This document shows, piece after piece, positions 1 through 8,593 of a stretch of DNA of 64,000 nt. Position 1 is the first letter of the stretch, and each line of letters begins with the position of its first letter. The stretch is from Fimbriimonadales bacterium (GTDB lineage Bacteria > Armatimonadota > Fimbriimonadia > Fimbriimonadales > ATM1). The translations under genes were made by a program, and so were the position numbers. The notes under the pieces were generated by a model. The model saw nothing but the letters and a program-made list of their open reading frames with translations, was not told the DNA's origin and searched no databases. The DNA is taken from the NCBI GenBank assembly GCA_026129745.1, contig JAHCHL010000008.1, positions 62,001 to 126,000 of the forward strand. Reading direction: 5' to 3'.

Positions 1-31
1 GCCGCCAAATTGCACGGGACAACTTGGCGGC
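1..31 (-). terminator. Hairpin downstream of the S9 peptidase gene
   Basis: An inverted repeat with perfect 8-base arms, GCCGCCAA at 1-8 and TTGGCGGC at 24-31, lies 11 bases beyond the stop of the minus-strand peptidase gene. After one mismatch a further 3 pairs can form (10-12 with 20-22). Any U-tract would lie left of the window, so intrinsic termination cannot be confirmed. Confidence 0.55.
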
Positions 32-41
32 ACGGTTGCAG

Positions 42-2516
42 CTACTTCTTGTCGTTGATGTCGGCCTTCCCTCGGTAGTAGTCGCCAAGCAAATGCTCCG
101 CGAAGTACTCGTACATCATTTGATTGAAGTATCCGGTCATGTTTCCGAATCCATGCGCCTGTCCAGGAAGCAACATGAAATCGAACCGCTTGTTCGCACG
201 GATCAGCGCGTTGACCAGTCTGATCGTTCCAGCAGGGTGAACGTTGTTGTCCATGTCTCCGTGAACAAGCAGCATGTGCCCTTTCAGGTTCGCCGCGATT
301 TCATGGTTCGCCGGCACCTTGATTTCGAATCGAGTGTGCTTTTTGCCTTCGCTGTCAAAGTACTCGACTTCCTTCAGGCCATGATGTTGCTCACTCCAGT
401 TGGCGTTGTAGACATTATTGTCGTGGTTGCCCGCGCTGGAAACACCAACTTTGAAGAATTCATTGTACGGTGGCATCAAGAGCGCCGCGGCAGTCATGAA
501 TCCACCACCAGAATGTCCATAGATTCCAACGCGGTTAATGTCGATCCACGGGTATCGAGCAGCAAGTTCCTCAACGCCGCGTTTCTTGTCAGGAAGCCCG
601 TAGTCGCGCAGATTGTAGTATCCAAAACTATGGTAGGCATTTGACCTTCGCGGGTTGCCGCCTCGATTACCAATTTGGATGACGATGAACCCAAGCTGCG
701 CGAGGTACTGGTTCCCAGCCGTAGCGCTGAATGTTGAGCTGACGCTTTCTGTTTGAGGACCTGGATAGACGTGCAGAATGATTGGATACTGCTTCTTAGG
801 ATCGAAATCAAACGGCTTCCACATGTTTCCGTAGATATCAGTCACGCCATCGGCCGCTTTTACAACGAACGTTTCGGGCATTTTCCATCCGATTTCATAG
901 AGTCGCGAAAGATCCATTTCCTCGAGTTCCAAAATGACGTTGCCCTTGTCGTCACGAAGCACAGCCTTAGGAGCCAGATCGACACGAGAAAAGTTGTCAA
1001 CGACATACTTCCTCGACGGAGACAATGTGGAATTGTGGTCAGCATCGCCTGGATCCAAAAGCGTCAGGCCTGTGCCATCCAGATTGACTCGGTAGAGGTG
1101 GCGGAAGTACGGATTTTCACCAGGCTCTCTGCCGACACCATTGAAATACAAGTGCCCACGTTCAGCATCGAGCTGAACGAATCCATCTGCGCGCCAGGGA
1201 CCAGAGGTGACTGCATTCTTCAGGTTTCCTTTGCTGTCATACAGATAGTAATGGCCCCAGCCGGTTCGCTCGGAATACCAAAGGATGTCGCGCTGGCGAC
1301 CGACGTATCGCGGAGGCTGCCGCTCAATGAACGCATCGTTCACCGATTCAGAAATAAGGACCGTCGCTTCGTTTGTTGCGGTGTCGAGCTCAATGAACTC
1401 AAGGTTGCGCTGAAGCCTGTCCCTTCGAACCAGCCTGATCGACTTTGACTGCTCATACCATGCGACGTCGAAATTTCTTTGGTGCTTGTATTTGTCGACA
1501 TTCGCTCGCTTGAAGTCTTTTGAGTCACGATAGAAAATCCAGAACTCTTGAATGCCAAATCCTTCTTCGCCAGGCATCGCGTACTTGTAAGTCATCAATG
1601 TCGGCCTCGGCTCAGAGAGCGAGTTGACAAGCCAAAGCTCTTTGACATCGCGTGTGTCCATACGTGTGACGTAGAACATCTTGGAATCGGAAGACCAGGT
1701 CACATTTGCTCGAACTCGTCTGCCGCCACGCTCTTGGCCTTCTTGTTCCTCTTGTTGCTCTTCGTCATCTTGTCGTTGCTGCTGCCCGCCCGTAGCCGCG
1801 CCGAAGCTGTAGTACTGCTCGCCGTCTTTGGTTAGTTGAATCGGATCGGACTCTTTGCCATCAACGATCTCGACGAAATATAAGTTATGGTCTTGTGCGT
1901 AAACATAGGAACGACGATCAGGTGAAAAGTTTCGGAAGTTTTGTTGCTGCCCTTGGGCTTGGCCACCCTGGCCTCCACCACCTCCGCCACCAAATCGGCC
2001 CTGGCCACCGCCTCCGCCTTGCCCCTGGCCTTGTTGGGCTGGTGGTGCGATCTTGTAAAGCTCTTTGGTGTCCAGGATGTAGCGCAGCCACTGCTCGTCG
2101 ACTCGGAATCGGAACGACTTGCCATCCTCCTCAAACGTCAGCGTTGTGATAGGCAGCGTTTGCGCGTCATAAGGCTTTTTCAAGACCTCGGAAAGCTTCA
2201 TCGCCATTTCCGCGGAGTCGAAGAGGAAGTCCTTCTTACGAGCGTTGCAGTCGACGATGTAGAACTTCGGCCCAGTGTTGTCTCGCCACATGTACCAGAA
2301 CACATCTTGGTTTCGAATCCAGCCCGGCGTGACCGATGAACTGTAGATGTAGTGCCTCAGCTGATCGTTGCTGTATTTGGCGGCCAGTTCCCAATTGGCA
2401 GAATTCGTTCTTGGCCCCGAACCCAGGCTCAGAAGTGCCAGCGGCGACAGCATCAGAGCAATAGTGAGAATTCGCGTCGGCATCTGCCATGACGCGACCT
2501 TAGTGGACATGCGCAT
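42..2516 (-). CDS. Secreted S9 family (DPP-IV-like) serine peptidase
   Basis: A prolyl-specific exopeptidase of the S9B/DPP-IV type, probably acting outside the cytoplasm. The protein is about 824 residues: N-terminal signal-like hydrophobic segment, DPP-IV N-terminal beta-propeller, then an alpha/beta-hydrolase domain. The catalytic triad is visible: Ser669 in GHSGGG, Asp756 in HGDMDNNVH and His788 in GQAHGF. I chose ATG at 2516 because GGAGG sits six bases upstream; the frame stays open further upstream but that extension has no ribosome site. Odd feature: a Gly/Gln-rich low-complexity stretch at about residues 157-195 sits inside the propeller domain, followed by a Glu/Gln-rich run near residues 235-255. 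It is transcribed divergently from the polysaccharide deacetylase, with about 110 bases between them. Family assignment is firm; substrate is unknown. Confidence 0.93.
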   Translation of the reverse strand: MRMSTKVASWQMPTRILTIALMLSPLALLSLGSGPRTNSANWELAAKYSNDQLRHYIYSSSVTPGWIRNQDVFWYMWRDNTGPKFYIVDCNARKKDFLFDSAEMAMKLSEVLKKPYDAQTLPITTLTFEEDGKSFRFRVDEQWLRYILDTKELYKIAPPAQQGQGQGGGGGQGRFGGGGGGGQGGQAQGQQQNFRNFSPDRRSYVYAQDHNLYFVEIVDGKESDPIQLTKDGEQYYSFGAATGGQQQRQDDEEQQEEQEGQERGGRRVRANVTWSSDSKMFYVTRMDTRDVKELWLVNSLSEPRPTLMTYKYAMPGEEGFGIQEFWIFYRDSKDFKRANVDKYKHQRNFDVAWYEQSKSIRLVRRDRLQRNLEFIELDTATNEATVLISESVNDAFIERQPPRYVGRQRDILWYSERTGWGHYYLYDSKGNLKNAVTSGPWRADGFVQLDAERGHLYFNGVGREPGENPYFRHLYRVNLDGTGLTLLDPGDADHNSTLSPSRKYVVDNFSRVDLAPKAVLRDDKGNVILELEEMDLSRLYEIGWKMPETFVVKAADGVTDIYGNMWKPFDFDPKKQYPIILHVYPGPQTESVSSTFSATAGNQYLAQLGFIVIQIGNRGGNPRRSNAYHSFGYYNLRDYGLPDKKRGVEELAARYPWIDINRVGIYGHSGGGFMTAAALLMPPYNEFFKVGVSSAGNHDNNVYNANWSEQHHGLKEVEYFDSEGKKHTRFEIKVPANHEIAANLKGHMLLVHGDMDNNVHPAGTIRLVNALIRANKRFDFMLLPGQAHGFGNMTGYFNQMMYEYFAEHLLGDYYRGKADINDKK

Positions 2517-2627
2517 TCTTAGCCTCCAGAGCAATTGAAGAAACCGGCCCAGCGACGCCGAGCCGAATTGCTTAGCATACGCTCTTTTGCCAGGGATAAG
2601 TGTCCGATTTGAGGGATAATCGCGTAA

Positions 2628-3830
2628 ATGAAGTCGAATTCGCGTCAGCAGGTCAGCCAGAGAAAACGGCGCGGACAGCGAAGGTTTCGACTCACAGCAC
2701 TGCTCATCATGTGCATGGCCGCCATACCCTTGTTGCTCGCGGCGCAATGGTGGAGGGGCGGACGAGCCGTCGCTTCTAAGGAAATTGGCGCGATCACGAG
2801 CGAGTTGGCTGTGCCCACGCCGATCGTCTCTCCTGTGGCTCCTCCTGCCTTGCAGATCGATCTTCAGAAGGTAAAGCCGAATGAAGTCGGGCGTATTCCA
2901 ATCGTCATGTACCACGACATTGGTGCATCGTCGAACTACGACAGCCTCGGCCTCAACATTTCTCGGGACAAATTCAAGAGGCAGCTTCAAGCAATGAAGG
3001 ACGCGGGTTGGTACCCGATCACGATGAGATCGGTCGCACTTGGCGATATAGACGTTCCAGCTGGAAAGACCCCGGTGGTCATAACGTTTGACGACGGCAG
3101 GGCGACGACTTTCAGAACTCTCCCTGACGGAAGGGTCGACCCAAACTGCGCTGTAGCGATCTTCGAAGAGTTTTCAAGACGGAACCCAGAGTTTCCGTTT
3201 CGAGCAACTTTCTACTTGATTGGCACTTCGGTGCCCTTTCACCAAAAGGAAACAGCGGCATGGAAGGTCAAGTACCTGATTGATCGGGGCCACGAAATTG
3301 GCAATCACAGCAACACGCACCGATACATGGATCAAAACGCGGGAGGATGGGTGTCTGCCGCGAGCATTCAACGTGAAGTTGCAGAGGCAATCCGGAGAAT
3401 TCGCGCTTACGATGTCAGGGCGACAATGGACACTTATTGCGTTCCCGGTGGCGGTTACCCGAAGAATCGATCGCTGTGGAGATACCTGAAGGAAGGCAGC
3501 GAGGGCGGAACAAAGTACAAGAACTTGGTTGTGCTGAAAGCATGGGGAGGCCCAAGCAGATCGCCATTTCACATAAGCTACGATCCAATGGTGATCGACA
3601 GAATCGGCGTGATGGGCTCTTACTTGGAGAGTCAAATCTCGCTGCTGAAGGCGGGTATTGAGTTGCAGCCGTACATCAGTGATGGTGACCCGGACAAAGT
3701 ATCGGTACCGAGGTCGTTTGAGAAATACGTGAACAAGGCCGCGCTCGGGCGAAGGGTGCTCAGGGTCTACGATCTCCCTGGGTCAAAGTCAGAGACAGAC
3801 CCAGTTCCTGAACCCGCAACCTCAAACTAA
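2628..3830 (+). CDS. Membrane-anchored polysaccharide deacetylase (NodB/CE4)
   Basis: A carbohydrate esterase family 4 deacetylase, expected to remove N- or O-acetyl groups from peptidoglycan or an extracellular polysaccharide. The 400-residue protein has a basic N-terminus followed by one membrane segment (about residues 22-42), a Pro-rich linker, then the NodB domain. CE4 motif 1 is TFDDG (catalytic base and metal Asp) and motif 2 is HSNTH (H-x3-H metal ligands), so the metal site looks intact. The opening motif VMYHDIG is typical of the YadE/PgaB-like subgroup. It starts a plus-strand run and is divergent from the S9 peptidase. The substrate cannot be told from sequence. Confidence 0.9.
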   Translation: MKSNSRQQVSQRKRRGQRRFRLTALLIMCMAAIPLLLAAQWWRGGRAVASKEIGAITSELAVPTPIVSPVAPPALQIDLQKVKPNEVGRIPIVMYHDIGASSNYDSLGLNISRDKFKRQLQAMKDAGWYPITMRSVALGDIDVPAGKTPVVITFDDGRATTFRTLPDGRVDPNCAVAIFEEFSRRNPEFPFRATFYLIGTSVPFHQKETAAWKVKYLIDRGHEIGNHSNTHRYMDQNAGGWVSAASIQREVAEAIRRIRAYDVRATMDTYCVPGGGYPKNRSLWRYLKEGSEGGTKYKNLVVLKAWGGPSRSPFHISYDPMVIDRIGVMGSYLESQISLLKAGIELQPYISDGDPDKVSVPRSFEKYVNKAALGRRVLRVYDLPGSKSETDPVPEPATSN

Positions 3831-3850
3831 TTCCATCCGTATCGCGTTAC

Positions 3851-4267
3851 ATGAAGTCCGATCGCAAGTCGCATGATGGACTGCCCCCGGGGCTTTCAGA
3901 CCTTGGGGAATGGCACATTTCAGAGTTTACAAACGACGATGCGGGCCTTACAGTTCGCGGCAGATTCAACGTCTCTCCTCTGCTCAAGCTGGATGCGGAT
4001 CAAACGAAATTCTTGCTGACGTTTTTGCGGTGTAGGGGAGTGTTCAGCAGCGTTCAGAAGGAGCTTGGCATTAGCTACCCCACCGCTCGCGGACGATTAG
4101 ACGCATTGCTTGCAACCCTCGGATTGCAGCCAGCGGCAGACGACAGCGTGCCCTCTGAGAGAACGCATGGCATCAATGAGAAACAACAGGAGATATTGGC
4201 AAAGTTGGAAAGAGGCGAGATAAGTCCAGAGGAAGCGAAGAAGGCGATCAAGGAGGTTGCCCGATGA
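3851..4267 (+). CDS. DUF2089 family protein with HTH
   Basis: A 138-residue protein matching the DUF2089 pattern: a core around LDADQTKFLLTFLRCRG followed by a helix-turn-helix with KELGISYPTARGRLD, and a C-terminal short SHOCT-like helix pair (residues about 110-138, ending in LERGEISPEEAKKAIKE). DUF2089 proteins are thought to be regulators; this is inference from the HTH. It overlaps the next gene by four bases (ATGA), so the two are translationally coupled and very probably work together. The family is typically encoded next to DUF4097 proteins, as here. Confidence 0.8.
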   Translation: MKSDRKSHDGLPPGLSDLGEWHISEFTNDDAGLTVRGRFNVSPLLKLDADQTKFLLTFLRCRGVFSSVQKELGISYPTARGRLDALLATLGLQPAADDSVPSERTHGINEKQQEILAKLERGEISPEEAKKAIKEVAR

Positions 4268-5469
4268 AAGACCAGGTGATGCGCATTCTTAGAATGGTGC
4301 AGGATGGTCGACTGTCTCCAGATGACGCCTACGAACTCATGGCGGCATTTGTGAACTTCGACAGCGGAGCAGGCCAAGAGACCGACCAAGTCCATGAGCC
4401 GACGGTCGACCAGCCGGAACAGTCTGCATCCAAGTCAACGGACGACCCTTTCAAGAAGTTAATGGATAGCGTCGAGAAAATGACCAAAGAAGGAATCGAC
4501 TCCGTGAATTGGAAAGAAGTTGCATCGTCGGTCAAGTCCGCTGCGATGCGTGGGGTCGATACGCTAAGAACCAACGTCGAGCAAATGACAAAGGGAGACT
4601 TTAGGGTCTTTTGGTCTTCAAACAAAGCAGACAAGACGGTTGAACTTCCTTTGCATGTGGGTCCTGACAATGCGCTTAGAGTCGAATGGAAACACGGTGA
4701 CATCAAAGTTCGCGGTGGACACTCGATCGGCAGCATGAAATCGACAGCAACTTTTCGGGGAAAGAGTACCGACGAAGCATCGGCGAAAGCCGACGCTTGG
4801 ACACCGATCGTTGAGGAAAACGATGGCAATATCACATTGAAGCAATCGTCCGATGCAGATAGTGAAGACCTCGAGCTTTACCTGCCGGAAGGAGTCTCTT
4901 TGGATGTTCGTGCGGAATGCGGCGACATTGATATTGATGGAACCAAAGGACCGATTCGCATCACAACGATCAAAGGCGACATATCCGTAAAGGAAGTGGC
5001 TGGCAGCGTCGAAATCAACTCGGCGTCGGCGGACGTTTCGCTGGCAAAGGTCGAGAATGGTTCGGTCGAAATCGAAGTCAAGCAAGGTGACATTTCCTTA
5101 GCGAACGTTGCGGGCACGATTAAGATTCGATCCGCAAGTGGCGATGTCAAAGGTAAGGAAATCTCCGGAAGGTCGCTCTCGGTTGAAACCGTCGACGGAG
5201 AAGTCGACATCGACTTCAGCGAAGCGCTCGATGGAGCGCTGAGCATTCGGACAGTAAGCGGGGATGTGCTGATTGACCTCGCCGGTGGGTCCAATTGCAG
5301 AGTCGCCTTGTCCTCGCTAAGCGGAAGCGCCAGGTGCGATTTCGAACTCGAGGATGAGAAGCGAACGAAGGAGCGAATCACCGGTCGAATCGGCAACGGG
5401 GACGGAACTCTCGATGTGAGCACCGTAAAGGGCCAAGTCAGCCTAAGCCTCCGCGACCACTATCGTTAG
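4264..5469 (+). CDS. DUF4097 beta-helix protein
   Basis: A 401-residue protein. The N-terminal about 30 residues (RILRMVQDGRLSPDDAYELM) form the short amphipathic unit often found before DUF4097 domains. The C-terminal about 250 residues consist of repeated strands with the rhythm G-D-I/V-x-V/I, e.g. ECGDIDIDG, TIKGDISVKEV, SASGDVKGKEI, TVSGDVLIDL and TVKGQVSLSL, which predict a right-handed beta-helix (DUF4097, sometimes called putative adhesin). There is no signal peptide, so it may be cytoplasmic. It is coupled to the DUF2089 gene through an ATGA overlap and ends 13 bases before folP. Its molecular role is unknown; a regulator/sensor pair with the upstream gene is inference. Confidence 0.8.
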   Translation: MKDQVMRILRMVQDGRLSPDDAYELMAAFVNFDSGAGQETDQVHEPTVDQPEQSASKSTDDPFKKLMDSVEKMTKEGIDSVNWKEVASSVKSAAMRGVDTLRTNVEQMTKGDFRVFWSSNKADKTVELPLHVGPDNALRVEWKHGDIKVRGGHSIGSMKSTATFRGKSTDEASAKADAWTPIVEENDGNITLKQSSDADSEDLELYLPEGVSLDVRAECGDIDIDGTKGPIRITTIKGDISVKEVAGSVEINSASADVSLAKVENGSVEIEVKQGDISLANVAGTIKIRSASGDVKGKEISGRSLSVETVDGEVDIDFSEALDGALSIRTVSGDVLIDLAGGSNCRVALSSLSGSARCDFELEDEKRTKERITGRIGNGDGTLDVSTVKGQVSLSLRDHYR

Positions 5470-5482
5470 CGGGTGGTAACGT

Positions 5483-6289
5483 TTGGCGGTGCACGAACTG
5501 CCAAAAGACAGAGTTTCAGTAATGGGCGTCCTCAATGCGACGCCCGACTCCTTCTCAGACGGCGGAGACTATTTCAATGTCGAATTGGCAATCGAAAGGG
5601 GCATCCAGCTATTTGAGGAAGGCGCAGACGTCGTCGACGTCGGCGGTGAGTCGACACGACCAGGTGCAGAACCCGTCCCTGCTGAAATCGAGCTATCACG
5701 GGTTGAGCCGATTGTGGAAGCTCTTGTTAAGCACGGGGCTGTTTCAATCGACACATACAAAGCTCCAGTCGCGGCTCGGTGCATGGAGTTGGGAGCAAAA
5801 ATCATCAATGACGTAACGGGTTTTCGAGATTCCGAGATGATTCGAGTGGCGCGACAGACCGATGCGGCCCTATGCCTAATGCATATGCTCGGGGAACCTC
5901 GGACGATGCAATCGAACCCAGTCTACGGTGATGTGGTTTCTGAAGTTCGAGACTATCTCGACGAACAAGCCGAGACGCTCCAGAGAGAGCAAATTGCTCG
6001 CGAAAGAATCTGGATCGATCCAGGAATAGGCTTTGGCAAGACTCTCGATCATAACCTCTCGTTGCTTTCGCGCCTCGGCGAAATTGCTTGCCTGGGTTAC
6101 CCTGTAGTAGTTGGAGTCTCGCGTAAGTCGTTCATTGGCAAGGTAGTTGGCGAAGAAGATCCCAAAAGGCGGCTCGGCGGTTCGATTTCCGCGATGCTCC
6201 GAGCGGTAGCAAATGGTGCAAGAGTCGTCAGGGTCCATGATGTCCGAGAAACGGTCCAAGCTCTGAAGGTCTGGTCGGCCACCTGTTGA
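5483..6289 (+). CDS. folP: Dihydropteroate synthase
   Basis: Condenses 6-hydroxymethyl-7,8-dihydropterin pyrophosphate with p-aminobenzoate in folate synthesis. All family signatures are present: GVLNATPDSFSDGG, VDVGGESTRPGA, SIDTYK, INDVTG, WIDPGIGFGKT and VGVSRKSFIG, in a TIM-barrel of the normal length (about 268 residues). The start is probably TTG at 5483, with GGTGG six bases upstream; an in-frame GTG at 5489 is also possible. It follows the DUF4097 gene by 13 bases, so it may be cotranscribed with it. The other folate gene in the window, folB, lies 30 kb away. The bL25 promoter overlaps its stop codon. Confidence 0.96.
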   Translation: MAVHELPKDRVSVMGVLNATPDSFSDGGDYFNVELAIERGIQLFEEGADVVDVGGESTRPGAEPVPAEIELSRVEPIVEALVKHGAVSIDTYKAPVAARCMELGAKIINDVTGFRDSEMIRVARQTDAALCLMHMLGEPRTMQSNPVYGDVVSEVRDYLDEQAETLQREQIARERIWIDPGIGFGKTLDHNLSLLSRLGEIACLGYPVVVGVSRKSFIGKVVGEEDPKRRLGGSISAMLRAVANGARVVRVHDVRETVQALKVWSATC

Positions 6290-6315
6290 CAAATATTCTA
6301 ATATTCGAATATAGT
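6286..6315 (+). promoter_or_regulatory. Sigma-70-type promoter of the bL25 gene with a palindrome
   Basis: A consensus -35 box TTGACA (6286-6291) overlaps the folP stop codon and is followed after 18 bases by a -10 box TATAGT (6310-6315). A perfect 12-base palindrome, ATATTCGAATAT (6301-6312), fills the spacer and runs into the -10 box, so a repressor bound there would block RNA polymerase. The predicted transcript leader is about 50-55 bases, with an AAGGAGG ribosome site before the ATG at 6375. Confidence 0.65.
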
Positions 6316-6374
6316 GTCCCCAAGTTCCCCTGGCGTCGATCGAGGCGCCTGAAGCTTAAGGAGGCAAGTCATCT

Positions 6375-7040
6375 ATGGCATATCATCGATTGCAAGTCAG
6401 AAAGAGAGCGAGCTCGCTAACGGGCGCGCAGGTTCGGCAGTTGCGGCGCGAAGGTCGCATCCCGGCAGTTGTTAGCCGAAAAGGGGAACCGAGCCTTGAG
6501 CTTACTGCTGAACTGAAAGAATTGCAGGCTGCGGCCCATCACACCGGAATCGGCGGAATCCTAATGCTGGTCGACGAACAAAGCGGTGACGAACACCTCG
6601 GGATGCTAAAAGTTCTGCAGTGGGAGCCGGTATCCCGAAAACTGCTCCATGCAGGATTCCAAGAGGTGAACGCGTCGCAAGTAGTGCAGACCTCGGTTAC
6701 GCTGATTTTTCACGGGGAGCCTGAACCGGTTGCCAGGCACGAAGCCCAGTTGCTGAAATCTTCTGAATCGATCGATGTCACTGCTCAAGTGCGGAACCTT
6801 CCGACCGCGATTGCGCTCGACATTTCGGAGCTGACGATCGGTGACGTTGTGACGGCAGGAGACGTGCCGCTTCCTGAAGGTTGCGAACCTACAAATCCAG
6901 ATTCCGTGATCTGCTCGGTGGCCGCTATGAGGATCGCAACACCCGAGGAAGAAGAAGCTGCTGCCTCTGCAGCCGAAGAAGAGCCTTCGATGCCGGAGCT
7001 TGTTGGACAGCGCGGCAAGGAAGAAGATTCGGCAGAGTAG
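6375..7040 (+). CDS. rplY: Ribosomal protein bL25 (CTC form)
   Basis: The large-subunit protein that binds 5S rRNA. The 221 residues give the two-domain CTC/TL5 form: the N-terminal 5S-binding domain (about 1-95; starts with LQVRKRASSLTGAQVRQLRREGRIPAVV, split here as a motif, and includes VLQWEPVSRKLLHAGF) and a C-terminal beta domain (about 100-190, ELTIGDVVTAGDVPLPEGCE), ending in an acidic Glu/Ala-rich tail common in this family. The ATG has an AAGGAGG ribosome site. It has its own promoter just upstream. In many bacteria the CTC form is a general-stress protein, but nothing in the sequence shows stress control here. Confidence 0.94.
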   Translation: MAYHRLQVRKRASSLTGAQVRQLRREGRIPAVVSRKGEPSLELTAELKELQAAAHHTGIGGILMLVDEQSGDEHLGMLKVLQWEPVSRKLLHAGFQEVNASQVVQTSVTLIFHGEPEPVARHEAQLLKSSESIDVTAQVRNLPTAIALDISELTIGDVVTAGDVPLPEGCEPTNPDSVICSVAAMRIATPEEEEAAASAAEEEPSMPELVGQRGKEEDSAE

Positions 7041-7115
7041 TTCTCGTTTCGAGGCAGGCATTGCCTGCCTTTACCAACCTGCCTGGCAATGCGCCATGCA
7101 AAAGGGAGGTTGTTA

Positions 7116-8585
7116 GTGCACAGTTGGATCTGCGCCGTCAATACGGCAAGCGAAAAGCAGGTGGATGCGATGTTGGACGCTCTCGCACATGTAAACGGAG
7201 AGCCACCAACGAAGCGCGTCGTCACAAAGGACGGTGTTGTCTTTGGTTCATTGCGAATCGGTGAAGCCAAAGATCGCCCTGACATCGTGGACGGACCTGG
7301 AGGATCGACCATCGCATTCATGGGCTCGATCACAAACTCGCACAGCCTAAGGCCTCACATCAAGCCGAAACCGACAAACTCGAGCGACGCTGCTTTGGTG
7401 CTCTCGCTATATCGTATGAGACAGAGAAAGTGCACTCACTTCCTCGAGGGTAGCTATGCCTTTGTCATTCGGCATGGTGACGACTTCTATGCCGCACGAG
7501 ACCCTCTCGGTGCAAAACCTCTTTATTACGCCAAATCTGGCGAAGGTTGGATGTTCGCAACTGCAATGAAGGCGTTCGTTGATACCGAATTGCCTGTATC
7601 CGAGTTTCCTCCCGGTTGCTACTTCGAATCAGACGTCGGTGCAAGGCGTTACTTCAAAGTGCCTGACTCAGTCAACGAAAAGGTCAATGCGAACGAAGCC
7701 GTGGAGCTTGTCCGAGTGTTGGTAACAGAATCGGTCCATAGCACAGCAAAGTCTTGCGCAGAAGCCGGCGTGTATCTGACCGGCACCGTAGAGAGTTGCA
7801 TCATTGCAGCGATTCTCGCTCAAAAGAACCGCCGGATCAGGACTTACTCTGTGGGCCTTGCGGGATCGAATGATGGCCAAACAGCGAAGAAGGTGGCTTC
7901 CTGGCTTGGCACGGAACACACGCATATTGAAGTCAGCGAGCAGGAGATTCTCGACAACTTGCAAGACATCGTGCTTACATTGGAATCGTTTGACGCTCCA
8001 GTCGTAAGGCATGCAGTTGCAGACTACTTTGCAATGAAGAAGGCTTCTGAGTCGACAGGGGCAATTCTAAGCGGCGAAGCAGCGAACGAGCTGTTTGGCG
8101 GATACACCTATCTGCGTCCAATGTATCATGAGAAACTCTCGAACGAAATCAAGAGACTGACAGAACAGTTGCATTGCACACACCTACAGCGCATCCACAG
8201 GATGACGGCGGTTCACCACGTGGAAGCGCTCGTGCCTTTTTGTGAGCGTCGACTCGTCCACACAGTGTCGAGGCTTCCAGCCAACATGAAAGTCAGCGAA
8301 GACGGCCGTTCGAAGTGGGCATTGCGCCGAGCTTTCGGAACGGTTCTGCCGGCATGGGTCGCAGATCGTCCGGATGCAGAGGATACGCAATCGATGGGGA
8401 TTCAGCAAATGCTCAATAGCTATGCGGAGACCGTGTTTACCGACGAAGACATCCGGAACTACAATGAGAGTCGATCCGAAAGCGATCCTGAGATCCGATC
8501 CAAGGACGAGATGCTCTACTATCAGATCTGGAAAACCAAGTTTGACTCTCGCTTCGTGCCGTTGGTTGGGCGTACGCATCTATAG
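7116..8585 (+). CDS. Asparagine synthetase-like pseudoenzyme
   Basis: Related along its whole length (489 residues) to glutamine-dependent asparagine synthetase B: N-terminal class II amidotransferase fold (about 1-190, with FLEGSYAFVIRHGDDFYAARDPLGAKPLYY) and C-terminal synthetase fold (about 200-489). Key residues are missing from both sites. There is no N-terminal catalytic Cys2 (the first Cys is residue 6), RHRGPD is lost, and NGE is replaced by MGS. The ATP loop SGGxDSS has become TGTVESC (residues 222-228), and SGEGxDE has become SGEAANE (319-325). GTG at 7116 is the start: GGGAGG lies six bases upstream. It heads a run with an ArsR regulator eight bases downstream. The fold is firm. 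Loss of both activities is inference, and a regulatory or altered-substrate role is possible. Confidence 0.85.
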   Translation: MHSWICAVNTASEKQVDAMLDALAHVNGEPPTKRVVTKDGVVFGSLRIGEAKDRPDIVDGPGGSTIAFMGSITNSHSLRPHIKPKPTNSSDAALVLSLYRMRQRKCTHFLEGSYAFVIRHGDDFYAARDPLGAKPLYYAKSGEGWMFATAMKAFVDTELPVSEFPPGCYFESDVGARRYFKVPDSVNEKVNANEAVELVRVLVTESVHSTAKSCAEAGVYLTGTVESCIIAAILAQKNRRIRTYSVGLAGSNDGQTAKKVASWLGTEHTHIEVSEQEILDNLQDIVLTLESFDAPVVRHAVADYFAMKKASESTGAILSGEAANELFGGYTYLRPMYHEKLSNEIKRLTEQLHCTHLQRIHRMTAVHHVEALVPFCERRLVHTVSRLPANMKVSEDGRSKWALRRAFGTVLPAWVADRPDAEDTQSMGIQQMLNSYAETVFTDEDIRNYNESRSESDPEIRSKDEMLYYQIWKTKFDSRFVPLVGRTHL

Positions 8586-8593
8586 GTTAGGCA

